Of a DNA stretch of 64,000 bases, positions 34,214 to 42,179 are shown piece by piece. The first letter of the stretch is position 1, and every line of letters starts with the position of its first letter. A program made the translations under genes and the position numbers. Under the pieces are notes generated by a model. It was not told the DNA's origin. It was given only the letters and a program-made list of their open reading frames with translations, and did no database searches. Source of the stretch: Streptomyces lateritius (GTDB taxonomy: Bacteria; Actinomycetota; Actinomycetes; Streptomycetales; Streptomycetaceae); contig NZ_BMTO01000007.1 in NCBI RefSeq assembly GCF_014649715.1, forward strand, positions 288,095 to 352,094, written 5' to 3'.

Positions 34214-35599
34214 GTGACCTCCGCCCCCAGCCGCCCCGCCGCCCTCACGGACACCGCGTCCGGACTCTGTCCGTACGGTGAGGCGACGCGCGGTGCGGCC
34301 GGAGCGAGCGATGTGGCAGGTAGGGGCGGAGCGAGCGGGCTCCAGGATCCGTTCGGGCTGCTCGACCTCTTCGGCGAGGGTTTCGTCCGCGACCCGTACC
34401 CCTGGCTGGACAGCCTGCGGGCCGAGGCGCCGGTCCACCGGGATCCCGCCACCGGGCTGTGGCTGATCAGCCGTTACGAGGACATCCGCCGGGTGCTGCT
34501 CGACCCGACGGCCTTCCGTCCGGACAACGCCCAGCACGCGATCACCCCACTGGGTGTTCCGGCTCTCCGGGTGCTCGCCCGGGCGGGTTTCCGGGTGCGC
34601 CCCGCGCTGGCGAACAACGCGAGCGCGAGCCATGCCGGCCTGCGCCGTGTCGTCACCCGGTTCTTCAACGCGGAGCGGGTCGCGGCCGCCGTGCCGGTGA
34701 TCGAGCGCGTCGCCGACGAACTGCTCGACACCGTGTGTACGGAGATCGACACGACCGACGGAAGCGACCTCTTCGGGGCCTTCGCGCACACCCTGCCCTG
34801 CCGGGTGATGATGGAGCTGCTCGGCATCCACGGTCTCGACACCACGACCCTGGTCCGCTGGAGCGACGCGTCGCTGGAGCTCTTCTGGGGACGCCCCTCC
34901 CCCGAGCGTCAGCTCGAACTGGCTGCGCTGGTCGGTGAGTTCCACCAGTGGCTCACCTCGCTCGTGAGCGACCGTACGGCCCCGGCGGACAGCTTCGTGG
35001 GAGCCCTGGTCCGGCACCGTCTGCCCGACGGGGAGTTGCTCGACCTGGAGACCGCCGTCGGCGCCTGCTTCTTCGTGTTCATCGCCGGGCAGTCCACGAC
35101 CGGGCAGCTGATCGCCACCGTCCTGCGCAGCGCGCTCGCCGAGCCCGGCCTGTGGCCGCGCCCGGGCCACGAGGAGGGCCTCGCGAAGGCGTGGGTCGAG
35201 GAGGTGCTGCGCCGCGAACCGCCCGTGACGACGTGGCGTCGCGTCACCGCGCACGCGGTGGAGGTGGGCGGGACGCCGCTGCCGGCCGGCGCCGAACTGC
35301 TGCTGATGCTCATGGGCAGCGGTTCGGATCCCGAGGTCTTCGAGAACCCCGAGGAGATGCGCCCCCACCGCGCGAACTCCCGCCACCACCTGGCCTTCGG
35401 CGTGGGCCGCCACCGATGCCCGGGTGCTTCTCTCGCCCGTACCGAAGCGGCGGTGGCGCTCCGCGCGGCCGCCCGCCGACTGCCCGGCGTCCGGCTGACG
35501 GCCGAGGCGGCCCACTCACCCGTCCTCGACCTGCTGTCCTTCCGCGCACCCCTGCGCGTCCCGGTCGCATCCTCGCCCACGGCCTCGCCGGCCCTCTGA
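34214..35599 (+). CDS. cytochrome P450 with altered I-helix
   Basis: A 461-residue P450. The heme loop FGVGRHRCPG has Cys402; the K-helix ExxR is EVLR. The I-helix reads AGQSTT at 291-296: where most bacterial P450s have Asp or Glu before the catalytic Thr, Ser294 stands, which would change proton delivery. No ferredoxin or ferredoxin reductase gene is nearby. The GTG at 34214 lies nine bases after a -10-like TAGCGT, so the transcript may be leaderless or nearly so; the frame back to 34196 lacks a ribosome site. The substrate is unknown and no biosynthetic cluster surrounds it. Confidence 0.9.
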   Translation: MTSAPSRPAALTDTASGLCPYGEATRGAAGASDVAGRGGASGLQDPFGLLDLFGEGFVRDPYPWLDSLRAEAPVHRDPATGLWLISRYEDIRRVLLDPTAFRPDNAQHAITPLGVPALRVLARAGFRVRPALANNASASHAGLRRVVTRFFNAERVAAAVPVIERVADELLDTVCTEIDTTDGSDLFGAFAHTLPCRVMMELLGIHGLDTTTLVRWSDASLELFWGRPSPERQLELAALVGEFHQWLTSLVSDRTAPADSFVGALVRHRLPDGELLDLETAVGACFFVFIAGQSTTGQLIATVLRSALAEPGLWPRPGHEEGLAKAWVEEVLRREPPVTTWRRVTAHAVEVGGTPLPAGAELLLMLMGSGSDPEVFENPEEMRPHRANSRHHLAFGVGRHRCPGASLARTEAAVALRAAARRLPGVRLTAEAAHSPVLDLLSFRAPLRVPVASSPTASPAL

Positions 35600-35704
35600 C
35601 AGCGCCCCTCCGCGCCTCGTCGCCCTGCTTCGCGCCATCGCAGCACATTCACGTATATGGGAACCCTCCACGGACATAGACAGCATCTCCTTTTGTTAGG
35701 AGCG

Positions 35705-35767
35705 TTGACTAAAGGGGGGTCGCGCTTCTACGTTCAGCGAGCTGAATCTCGTATCTCATACGTGAGA
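35705..35767 (+). promoter_or_regulatory. pectate lyase promoter and operator
   Basis: TTGACT (35705-35710), 18 bases, then TACGTT (35729-35734) form a vegetative-type promoter. Just downstream lies the inverted repeat CGTAT-CTC-ATACG (35750-35762) inside TCTC...GAGA, where a repressor would block elongation. The pectate lyase ATG follows at 35776. Confidence 0.5.
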
Positions 35768-35775
35768 GGTGCCCC

Positions 35776-37128
35776 ATGCCGCTCGTGCGTCATGTCCTGC
35801 ATGTCACCGTGGCCGCCGGTCTGTTGGCGGCCTTGAGCGTGCCCGCCTCCGCCGACGGCCGGGAGGGCGGCCGGGGCGTCGAGCGTGAGACCCTGCCGGC
35901 CCGGGACGGCTGGGCCGCCGCGGGCGGAGGGACCACGGGCGGGGCGGCCGCCGACGACGCCCATGTCTTCACCGTGCACGACCGGGAGGGGCTCGTGCGC
36001 GCTCTCGACGGCGGCAGCGACACTCCGAAGATCATCCGCGTCGTCGGGACGATCGACGCCAACACCGACGACCGCGGCCGTCGCCTCGACTGCGAGGACT
36101 ACGCCGTCGACGGCTACGACCTGAGGAGGTACCTGGCCGCCTACGACCCCCGCACCTGGGGCGGCGCCAAGCCCGCGGGGCCGCAGGAGGAGGCGCGCCA
36201 GGCGTCCGCCCGGCGCCAGGCGGAACGCGTCGAGCTGTCCGTGGGGTCACACACCACCCTTGTCGGCATCGGCTCGGGCGCCGTCCTGAAGGGCGCGAGC
36301 CTGAAGGTGGAGAACGCCGACAACGTCATCATCCGCAACCTCGAGTTCCGCGACGCCTACGACTGCTTCCCCGTCTGGCAGCCGAACACCGGCGGCCTCG
36401 GCGACTGGAAGAGCGCCTACGACAACCTGTGGCTGCGCGGGGCGACCCACGTGTGGATCGATCACATCACCGCCTCCGACGCCGGGCGTCCGGACGCCGA
36501 GGAGCCGACGTACTTCGGCCGGAATTATCTGCGCCACGACGGGCTGCTCGACATCACCAACGGCTCGGACCTGATCACCGTGGAGTGGAGCCGGTTCGCC
36601 GATCACGACAAGGCGATGCTCATCGGCAACAGCGACACGGCGACCGGCGACCGCGGGAAGCTGCGGGTCACCCTGCACCACAACGAGTTCAGCTCGGTCG
36701 TGCAGCGCGCCCCCCGCGTGCGCTTCGGGCAGGTGCACGTCTACAACAACCGCTACGTGGTGCCGCCGGACGCGCACGACCACCGCTATTTCCTGGGCAT
36801 CTCGACCGAGTCCCGCGTCCGCGCCGAGAACAACGCGTTCACCACGCCGGGCCACATCGAGGCCGCCGACGTGGTCAAGAGCTGGAACGGCAGCGCCCTG
36901 CACGCCACCGGGACCCTCTTCAACGGGTTCCCGGTCGACCTGGTCGCCCTCAACAACAGCTACAACTCCGGCAGCGAACGCGACCTGACGCCCGACGTCG
37001 GCTGGACGCCGACGCTCCACGGCCCGATCGACACCGCCGAGCAGGCCGACCGTGCCGTGGCGCGCGGTGCGGGCGCCGGAAGGCTGACGGCCCACGCGGA
37101 CCGCACCACGACCCCGTCCACCGACTGA
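35776..37128 (+). CDS. secreted pectate lyase (PL1)
   Basis: A 450-residue secreted parallel beta-helix lyase that cleaves homogalacturonan by beta-elimination. The signal peptide ends near PASA (residue 26). PL1 features are VENADNVIIRNLEFRDAYDCFP, THVWIDHITASDA and the catalytic/structural segment RAPRVRFGQVHVYNNRY with the active arginine. An inserted loop (about 100-150) is larger than in the minimal enzymes. The gene has its own promoter and is followed 29 bases later by a second pectinolytic gene on the same strand. Confidence 0.93.
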   Translation: MPLVRHVLHVTVAAGLLAALSVPASADGREGGRGVERETLPARDGWAAAGGGTTGGAAADDAHVFTVHDREGLVRALDGGSDTPKIIRVVGTIDANTDDRGRRLDCEDYAVDGYDLRRYLAAYDPRTWGGAKPAGPQEEARQASARRQAERVELSVGSHTTLVGIGSGAVLKGASLKVENADNVIIRNLEFRDAYDCFPVWQPNTGGLGDWKSAYDNLWLRGATHVWIDHITASDAGRPDAEEPTYFGRNYLRHDGLLDITNGSDLITVEWSRFADHDKAMLIGNSDTATGDRGKLRVTLHHNEFSSVVQRAPRVRFGQVHVYNNRYVVPPDAHDHRYFLGISTESRVRAENNAFTTPGHIEAADVVKSWNGSALHATGTLFNGFPVDLVALNNSYNSGSERDLTPDVGWTPTLHGPIDTAEQADRAVARGAGAGRLTAHADRTTTPSTD

Positions 37129-37157
37129 CCGTCCATCAGAGCCTGTTGGGAGCCGCA

Positions 37158-39203
37158 ATGCGAGACATCCTCCTCCCGTCCGTCACACGCCGCAGAGGCG
37201 GAGTGCGGGCCGCGGTGGCCGCCGCCACCGCCCTGCTCGCCGCCCTGGCCACCTCCGTCGCCGCCCAGGAAGCGCGGGCGGACGCCCCAGCCGCCACCAC
37301 CCGGTCCGGCGCGGAGCCATCCGGTCCCACCGCGGGCGCCAGGTGGTCGGACACCGCCCACGGCTTCGCCTCGCTCGCCGGTGGCACCACCGGGGGCGCC
37401 GGCGGAAAGGTCGTCACTGTCACCGACCAGGCGGCACTCAAGGCGTACGCGGGCGCCCCCGAGCCGTACATCATCCGGGTCGAGGGAACCATCGAGGTGG
37501 AACCGTTCGGCTCGGAGATCGACGTGACGTCCGACAAGACCATCGTCGGCATCGGCACCACGGGCGAGATCGTCCACGGGGAGCTGCATCTTGGCCCGGG
37601 GACCAGCAACGTGATCATCCGTAACCTCACCATCCGCGACTCGTACGTCGAGGGCGACTGGGACGGCAAGACGAGCGACTTCGACGCCATCCAGATGGAC
37701 ACGGTCGACCACGTCTGGATCGACCACAACCGTCTCACGCGCATGGGGGACGGCCTGATCGACCTGCGCAAGGACAGTCGGTACGTGACCGTCTCGTACA
37801 ACCGGTTCGAGAACCACAACAAGGCGTTCGGCATCGGCTGGACGAGCAACGTGAAGACGCAGGTCACCATCGACCACAACTGGTTCGACGGCACCAAGCA
37901 GCGCAATCCCTCCGCGGACAACTGCGCCTACGCCCATCTCTACAACAACTACCTGTCGGCGCAGGTCGACGACGGCGACCCGGTCTGGACGTACGGGAAC
38001 TACGCGCGCGGCAGGACCAGGATGGTCATCGAGAACAGTTACTACGACGGGATCCAGCACCCCTACCAGGCGGACGCGACCGCGGAGTTGGTCCAGCGCG
38101 GTTCCGTACTGAAGGGGACGACGGGCCGCCACGACACATGGGGCGCCGCCTTCGACCCACGGGCCTTCTACGCGTACCGCCTCGACCCGGCCTCCGCCGT
38201 CCCGGCGCTGGTCACGCGGTTCTCGGGGCCGCAGAAGACCATCGGCACGAACACCACCCTCGACGTCCCCGCCGACTACTCCACCGTGCAGGCGGCGGTC
38301 GACGCCGTGCCCGCGGGCAACGCCACGGAGATCACGATCCGCCTCGCCCCCGGAACGTACCGGGAGAAGGTACGCGTCGGCCGTGACCGCCACCACGTCA
38401 CGCTCCTCGGCACCGGCCGGAGCCGTTCCGACACGCTCGTCGTCCACGACACGCCCGCCGGCGCGCCGAAGCCCGGGGGCGGCACCCAGGGCTCGTGGGG
38501 CAGCGCGACCGTCCTGGTCGAGGGGAACGACTTCACCGCCCGCAACCTGACCTTCTCCAACGACTTCGACGAGGCGGCCGTCGAGATCGCCGGAGAGCAG
38601 GCACTCGCCGTGAAGACCACCGGTGACCGGCTGGTCTTCGACGACACCGCCTTCCTCGGCAACCAGGACACGCTCATGGTGGACACCCCGCAGCTGACGA
38701 CGCGCAGCCGCGTCTACGTCCACGACTCCTTCGTGGAGGGGGACGTCGACTTCATCTACGGCCGGGCCACGGCGGTCATCGAGGACTCCGTCATCAAGGC
38801 CCTCAGCCGTGGGTCCGACAGCAACAACGGTTACATCACCGCCGCCTCGACCTGGGCCGGCAACCCCTACGGCATCCTCATCAGCCGCTCGAAGGTCGTC
38901 AGCGACGCGCCGGCCGGGTCCTTCCACCTCGGCCGGCCGTGGCACCCGGGAGGCGAGCCGCGGGCCGTCGGCCAGGTCCTCGTCCGCGACACCGAACTCC
39001 CCGCCGCCGTCAAGGCGTCACCGTGGACGGACATGAGCGGCTTCTCCTGGCGGGACGCCCGCTTCGCCGAGTACCGCAACACCGGGCCGGGTGCGCTCCT
39101 CACCCCCGACCGCCCGCAGATGACCGCGACCGAGGCCGCCACCCACACCACGGCCCACTACCTCGCGGGCGACGACGGCTGGGCCCCACAGCGCTCCCGG
39201 TGA
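37158..39203 (+). CDS. bifunctional pectate lyase-pectin methylesterase
   Basis: A 681-residue secreted two-catalytic-domain enzyme. The signal peptide covers about residues 1-42. Residues 60-350 are a PL1 pectate lyase: SNVIIRNLTIRD, DHVWIDHNRLTR and KQRNPSADNCAYAHLYNNY. Residues 360-670 are a CE8 pectin methylesterase: FLGNQDTL, EGDVDFIYGRATAVIE with the two active aspartates, and HLGRPWHPGG. The esterase removes methyl groups that block the lyase, so fusion couples the two steps. The ATG at 37158 follows GGGAG. It is probably cotranscribed with the preceding pectate lyase. A strong hairpin terminates the unit. Confidence 0.95.
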   Translation: MRDILLPSVTRRRGGVRAAVAAATALLAALATSVAAQEARADAPAATTRSGAEPSGPTAGARWSDTAHGFASLAGGTTGGAGGKVVTVTDQAALKAYAGAPEPYIIRVEGTIEVEPFGSEIDVTSDKTIVGIGTTGEIVHGELHLGPGTSNVIIRNLTIRDSYVEGDWDGKTSDFDAIQMDTVDHVWIDHNRLTRMGDGLIDLRKDSRYVTVSYNRFENHNKAFGIGWTSNVKTQVTIDHNWFDGTKQRNPSADNCAYAHLYNNYLSAQVDDGDPVWTYGNYARGRTRMVIENSYYDGIQHPYQADATAELVQRGSVLKGTTGRHDTWGAAFDPRAFYAYRLDPASAVPALVTRFSGPQKTIGTNTTLDVPADYSTVQAAVDAVPAGNATEITIRLAPGTYREKVRVGRDRHHVTLLGTGRSRSDTLVVHDTPAGAPKPGGGTQGSWGSATVLVEGNDFTARNLTFSNDFDEAAVEIAGEQALAVKTTGDRLVFDDTAFLGNQDTLMVDTPQLTTRSRVYVHDSFVEGDVDFIYGRATAVIEDSVIKALSRGSDSNNGYITAASTWAGNPYGILISRSKVVSDAPAGSFHLGRPWHPGGEPRAVGQVLVRDTELPAAVKASPWTDMSGFSWRDARFAEYRNTGPGALLTPDRPQMTATEAATHTTAHYLAGDDGWAPQRSR

Positions 39204-39218
39204 ACCCGGCTTCCCGGC

Positions 39219-39258
39219 CCCCGGGCCCGCCCGTACCTTCGTACGGGCGGGCCCGGGG
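39219..39258. terminator. 18-bp perfect hairpin between convergent genes
   Basis: Arms 39219-39236 and 39241-39258 pair over 18 bases around a CTTC loop. It serves as a two-way terminator between the lyase-esterase gene and the convergent membrane protein gene. Confidence 0.85.
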
Positions 39259-39268
39259 CATTCCGTCG

Positions 39269-39967
39269 TCACCCGCCGACGCGGGTCGCGACGGGCTGGG
39301 GGGTGAGCAGGAGGGCGCATCTCCGGCCGGCGCGGGCCGAGGGCGCCGTCAGTGCGTGGGAGGCGGCCGCGAGGGCGCCGGCGAGCGCGACAAGGGGCCA
39401 GTCGGCCGCCATGAGGGAGGCGACGGCGAGGGCGAGGGTGGCCAGTGCCATGGCCACGCTCGCGGTGGTACCTGCCCACGCGACGGCGAGCGGCAGGCGG
39501 TGCGGCAGTGGCAGGCGGCGGGCGAGGCCGCCCGTGGCGGCCAGCGCGGCGGCGGCGAAGAGGGCGGCGACGCCCGCGACGCCGGCCAGGTGCACGGCCA
39601 GCAGTTGGACGGTGCGCGGCCCCAGCGGCTCGACGCCCGACCCGGCCGGCAGGAGCAGGTACCAGCAGGCGACGAGGAAGGGCGCGGTGAGGACGACCGT
39701 ACGGGCCGTGTGCCGGGCCTGGGCCACGGTCAGTTCCCGCTGGCAGGCGGGGGCAAGCTCCTCGGGGGTACCGAACTCCTCCACCGCGCGCCGCACGGCG
39801 TGGTCGTGGGGCAGCCCGTCCTCTCTGTAGGCAGCGGCCGTGTCGGCGAGGCCGTCGCGCATCTCCTCGATCATCCGCGCCTTGGTCCGGGACGGGCCGT
39901 GCAGGACTCCGGTCAACTCCGCGACGTACTCCTCGATGGGGTCGCCCGCCCGGCGGGAGGCGTTCAC
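39269..39967 (-). CDS. permease-prefix-domain membrane protein
   Basis: A 232-residue protein. The N-terminal 85 residues match the HAAS/permease prefix domain 1 (IEEYVAELTGVLHGPSRTKARMIEEMRDGLADTA, then HAVRRAVEEFG). Four to five transmembrane helices follow. Such proteins are typically encoded next to PadR regulators, and here the gene overlaps the upstream padR-like gene by four bases, so both are cotranslated. Its exact role is unknown, possibly envelope stress signalling. Confidence 0.85.
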   Translation of the reverse strand: MNASRRAGDPIEEYVAELTGVLHGPSRTKARMIEEMRDGLADTAAAYREDGLPHDHAVRRAVEEFGTPEELAPACQRELTVAQARHTARTVVLTAPFLVACWYLLLPAGSGVEPLGPRTVQLLAVHLAGVAGVAALFAAAALAATGGLARRLPLPHRLPLAVAWAGTTASVAMALATLALAVASLMAADWPLVALAGALAAASHALTAPSARAGRRCALLLTPQPVATRVGG

Positions 39968-40305
39968 GTCGCGGGCCGGGGCTGGACGCCCGGGTTCAGG
40001 ACCGAGCCGATCGCCGTCGTGAACTCCCGCCAGGCCGCCCGCTCGCCGGCGAGGCTGCTCCGTCCCGCGTCGGTGAGCGCGTAACAGCGCCGGCGGCGCT
40101 CGCCGACGGCGTCCCAGCTACTGGTCAGCAAACCCAGCCGCTCCAGCCTGTTGAGCGCCGGATAGATGGTGCCCGTCCTCAGGTCGAGCACACCTCCGCT
40201 GCGCTGCTGCACCGCGGCGATGATCGCGTACCCGTGCAGCGGCCCCTGTTCGAGCACGGCCAGCAACAGGCCGTCCAGGTGTCCTCGTACCGCGTCTGCC
40301 CTCAT
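39964..40305 (-). CDS. PadR-family regulator
   Basis: A 113-residue winged-helix regulator with the PadR core LLLAVLEQGPLHGYAIIAAVQQ, TGTIYPALNRLERLGLLTS and RRRCYALTDAGR. It leads a two-gene operon with the permease-prefix membrane protein. Two matched 11-bp palindromes lie upstream between it and the divergent DUF2269-like gene, fitting autoregulation. Confidence 0.93.
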   Translation of the reverse strand: MRADAVRGHLDGLLLAVLEQGPLHGYAIIAAVQQRSGGVLDLRTGTIYPALNRLERLGLLTSSWDAVGERRRRCYALTDAGRSSLAGERAAWREFTTAIGSVLNPGVQPRPAT

Positions 40306-40308
40306 GAG

Positions 40309-40319
40309 TAGGCAGCCTA
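40309..40319. promoter_or_regulatory. PadR operator candidate 1
   Basis: TAGGCAGCCTA, an 11-bp palindrome around a central A, immediately upstream of the padR-like start. Same GGCAGCC core as the second site at 40348. Confidence 0.5.
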
Positions 40320-40347
40320 CACATCGCCGCAGTAGGCGTGCTATCTA

Positions 40348-40358
40348 TTGGCAGCCAA
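40348..40358. promoter_or_regulatory. PadR operator candidate 2
   Basis: TTGGCAGCCAA, 39 bases centre-to-centre from the first palindrome and next to an AT-rich TATTAAT stretch that likely holds the -10 for the rightward gene. Confidence 0.5.
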
Positions 40359-40388
40359 CATATTAATGAGCGGCTGAAGGGGTTCACA

Positions 40389-40880
40389 GTGACGAAGCTG
40401 CTGCTGTCCATACACGTACTCGCGGCGATTCTGGTGGTCGGACCGATCGCCGTGGCCGCCTCCCTCTTCCCTCGGTACGGACGTCAGGCGGTCAACGCCG
40501 GCCCGGAACCGGATGCGCGGGTCGGCGGGATCGCCGCGCTCCTGCACCGGATCTGTCGCGGTTACGCCGTCGCGGGCGTGGCCGTTCCGGTCTTCGGGAT
40601 CGCCACGGCCCTCCAGCTCGGGGTCCTCACCGACGCCTGGCTCCTCGCCTCGCTGGCGCTGACCGCCCTCGCGGCGGCCCTTCTGGCGCTGGCGATCCTG
40701 CCCGGCCAGCAGCACCTGCTCGCCCCTGCCGGCAGTGGCGGCGGCAGCGCCGGCAGCGGCGGCGGCGCGCCCGAGCCGACGGCGGCCCGCCTGAGCATGC
40801 TCACGGGCATCTTCAACCTGCTCTGGGCGATCGTCGTGGTTCTGATGATCGTCCGTCCCGGCTCCACCACGGGAGCGTGA
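40389..40880 (+). CDS. DUF2269-like membrane protein
   Basis: A 163-residue protein with four hydrophobic helices, beginning VTKLLLSIHVLAAILVVGPIAVA, a pattern of DUF2269-type membrane proteins. A Gly/Ser-rich cytoplasmic or periplasmic loop (GSGGGSAGSGGG) lies near residue 120. GTG 40389 is chosen because the frame back to 40338 runs through the operator region. It is divergent from the PadR operon and is coupled to the next gene by a GTGA overlap. Confidence 0.75.
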   Translation: MTKLLLSIHVLAAILVVGPIAVAASLFPRYGRQAVNAGPEPDARVGGIAALLHRICRGYAVAGVAVPVFGIATALQLGVLTDAWLLASLALTALAAALLALAILPGQQHLLAPAGSGGGSAGSGGGAPEPTAARLSMLTGIFNLLWAIVVVLMIVRPGSTTGA

Positions 40881-41146
40881 GCGCGATGCGCACCCTGCAC
40901 ATCGCGGCGGGCGTCGAAGCCGCCTCCCTCGCGCTCCTGCCGGCCAACCTGCTCACCACGCACGCGGAGGTGATCTCGTCGCTCACCGGCCCCGTTCACG
41001 GTTCCGCCTATCTCGTCGTCATCGCGGTGACCTGGCAGCTCACCGGAGCCGCCCCGCTGGGTGCCCGCCGGCGGGCCGTCGTCCCGGGCGTCGGCGGACT
41101 GCTCGCCCTGAGGCGTCTCCGGGCGAGCCTTTCGGCACGAGCGTGA
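40877..41146 (+). CDS. DUF3817-like small membrane protein
   Basis: An 89-residue protein with two or three short hydrophobic segments. MRTLHIAAGVEAASLALLPANLL and LTGPVHGSAYLVVIA resemble the DUF3817 integral membrane family. The GTG start overlaps the stop of the preceding gene (GTGA), so translation is coupled and the two probably act together under PadR control. Function unknown. Confidence 0.7.
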   Translation: MSAMRTLHIAAGVEAASLALLPANLLTTHAEVISSLTGPVHGSAYLVVIAVTWQLTGAAPLGARRRAVVPGVGGLLALRRLRASLSARA

Positions 41147-41215
41147 CGGGCGAGCGGACCGCGGCGGGGCGCGTCGCCGTGGCCCGGCCTCGGGGCCGTG
41201 GGGCGCTCCATCGGG

Positions 41216-41250
41216 ATTCCAATGGGTGGCATTGGATTCCTCATTGGAAA
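41216..41250. promoter_or_regulatory. ATTCCAAT/ATTGGA repeat cluster
   Basis: ATTCCAAT (41216-41223), ATTGGA (41231-41236) and ATTGGAAA (41243-41250) form one inverted and one direct pair with 12-base period in otherwise G+C-rich DNA, ahead of the DJ-1-like gene. Likely operator and promoter. The gap from 41147 to 41392 holds nothing else I can identify. Confidence 0.45.
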
Positions 41251-41392
41251 CCTATGGCCGCGAGTCCTACCGTCGAAGACGTCGCCGCACGACGGTCCGG
41301 GTCGGTCCGGAGCGTCGGCGTTCACCGAACGGCGCGGCGCGCGACACGAAGACCGCCCGACGGCCCTGCGAACCCCACCCCGGAGTGATTCC

Positions 41393-42088
41393 ATGTCGAA
41401 GATCCTTTTCGTGCTGACCGGCGCCGACCACTGGACCCTGGCCGACGGAACCAAGCACCCGACCGGCTTCTGGGCCGAGGAGGCCGTCGCCCCGTACGAG
41501 GCATTCAAAGAGGCGGGACACGAGATCGTCGTCGCCACCCCCGGCGGAGTCGTCCCCACCGTGGACCGGGGCAGCCTCGCACCGGAGGTCAACGGCGGCC
41601 AGGAAGGCGCCGACCGGATCGCCGCCGCGCTCGCCTCGATCACCGAACTCCGGCAGCCGATCGCGCTGGAGGAGGTGAACCTCGACGAGTACGCGGCCGT
41701 CTTCTACCCCGGTGGCCACGGGCCGATGGAGGACCTCGCGGTGGACGCCGCCTCCGGCCGCCTCCTGATCGAGGCCCTGAAGTCGGGCAAGCCGCTCGCC
41801 GTCGTCTGCCACGGACCCTCCGCGATGCTGGCCGCCACGAAGGAGGACGGCACCAACGCCTTCGCCGGCTACCGGGTGGCGGCCTTCACCAACGCCGAGG
41901 AGACCCAGGCCGGTCTCGCCGACAAGGCCGAGTGGCTGCTCGAGACCCGCCTGACCGAGGCCGGCGTGGACGTCCGGGTGGGCGAGCCGTGGGCCCCGAA
42001 CGTCGTCGTCGACCGCAATCTCGTCACCGGCCAGAACCCGGCCTCATCCGCTCCGCTCGCGACCGAGGTCCTCAAGAAGCTGACCTGA
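41393..42088 (+). CDS. DJ-1/PfpI-family protein
   Basis: A 231-residue protein of the DJ-1/PfpI type 1 glutamine-amidotransferase-like fold, resembling the HchA/Hsp31 subgroup of glyoxalase III or protein-repair enzymes. The nucleophile elbow is AVVCHGPSAML, and the acid is within FYPGGHGPMEDL. Start MSKILFVLTGADHW is the family norm; the longer in-frame extension back to 41198 covers the repeat cluster and is rejected. It stands alone with an AT-rich operator-like region on each side. Confidence 0.9.
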   Translation: MSKILFVLTGADHWTLADGTKHPTGFWAEEAVAPYEAFKEAGHEIVVATPGGVVPTVDRGSLAPEVNGGQEGADRIAAALASITELRQPIALEEVNLDEYAAVFYPGGHGPMEDLAVDAASGRLLIEALKSGKPLAVVCHGPSAMLAATKEDGTNAFAGYRVAAFTNAEETQAGLADKAEWLLETRLTEAGVDVRVGEPWAPNVVVDRNLVTGQNPASSAPLATEVLKKLT

Positions 42089-42096
42089 TGCCCTCC

Positions 42097-42114
42097 TATT
42101 AATGGAATTGAATA
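42097..42114. promoter_or_regulatory. AT-rich imperfect palindrome upstream of SGNH gene
   Basis: TATTAATGGAATTGAATA spans 42097-42114, with TATT and AATA ends. It is the only AT-rich stretch between the DJ-1-like stop and the SGNH hydrolase start, and shares TATTAA with elements before 40389 and 43399. Confidence 0.4.
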
Positions 42115-42179
42115 CTCTCCGCGTTGCGTAGGATCGACGTGCCGCGCACGTCACCACGCCTCACGGAGGAGCAAGGCCC

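Noticed and set aside
34214..35599. P450 as part of a natural-product gene cluster
   Set aside because: Neighbouring genes are lipid, hydrolase and pectin genes; no synthase or tailoring partners.
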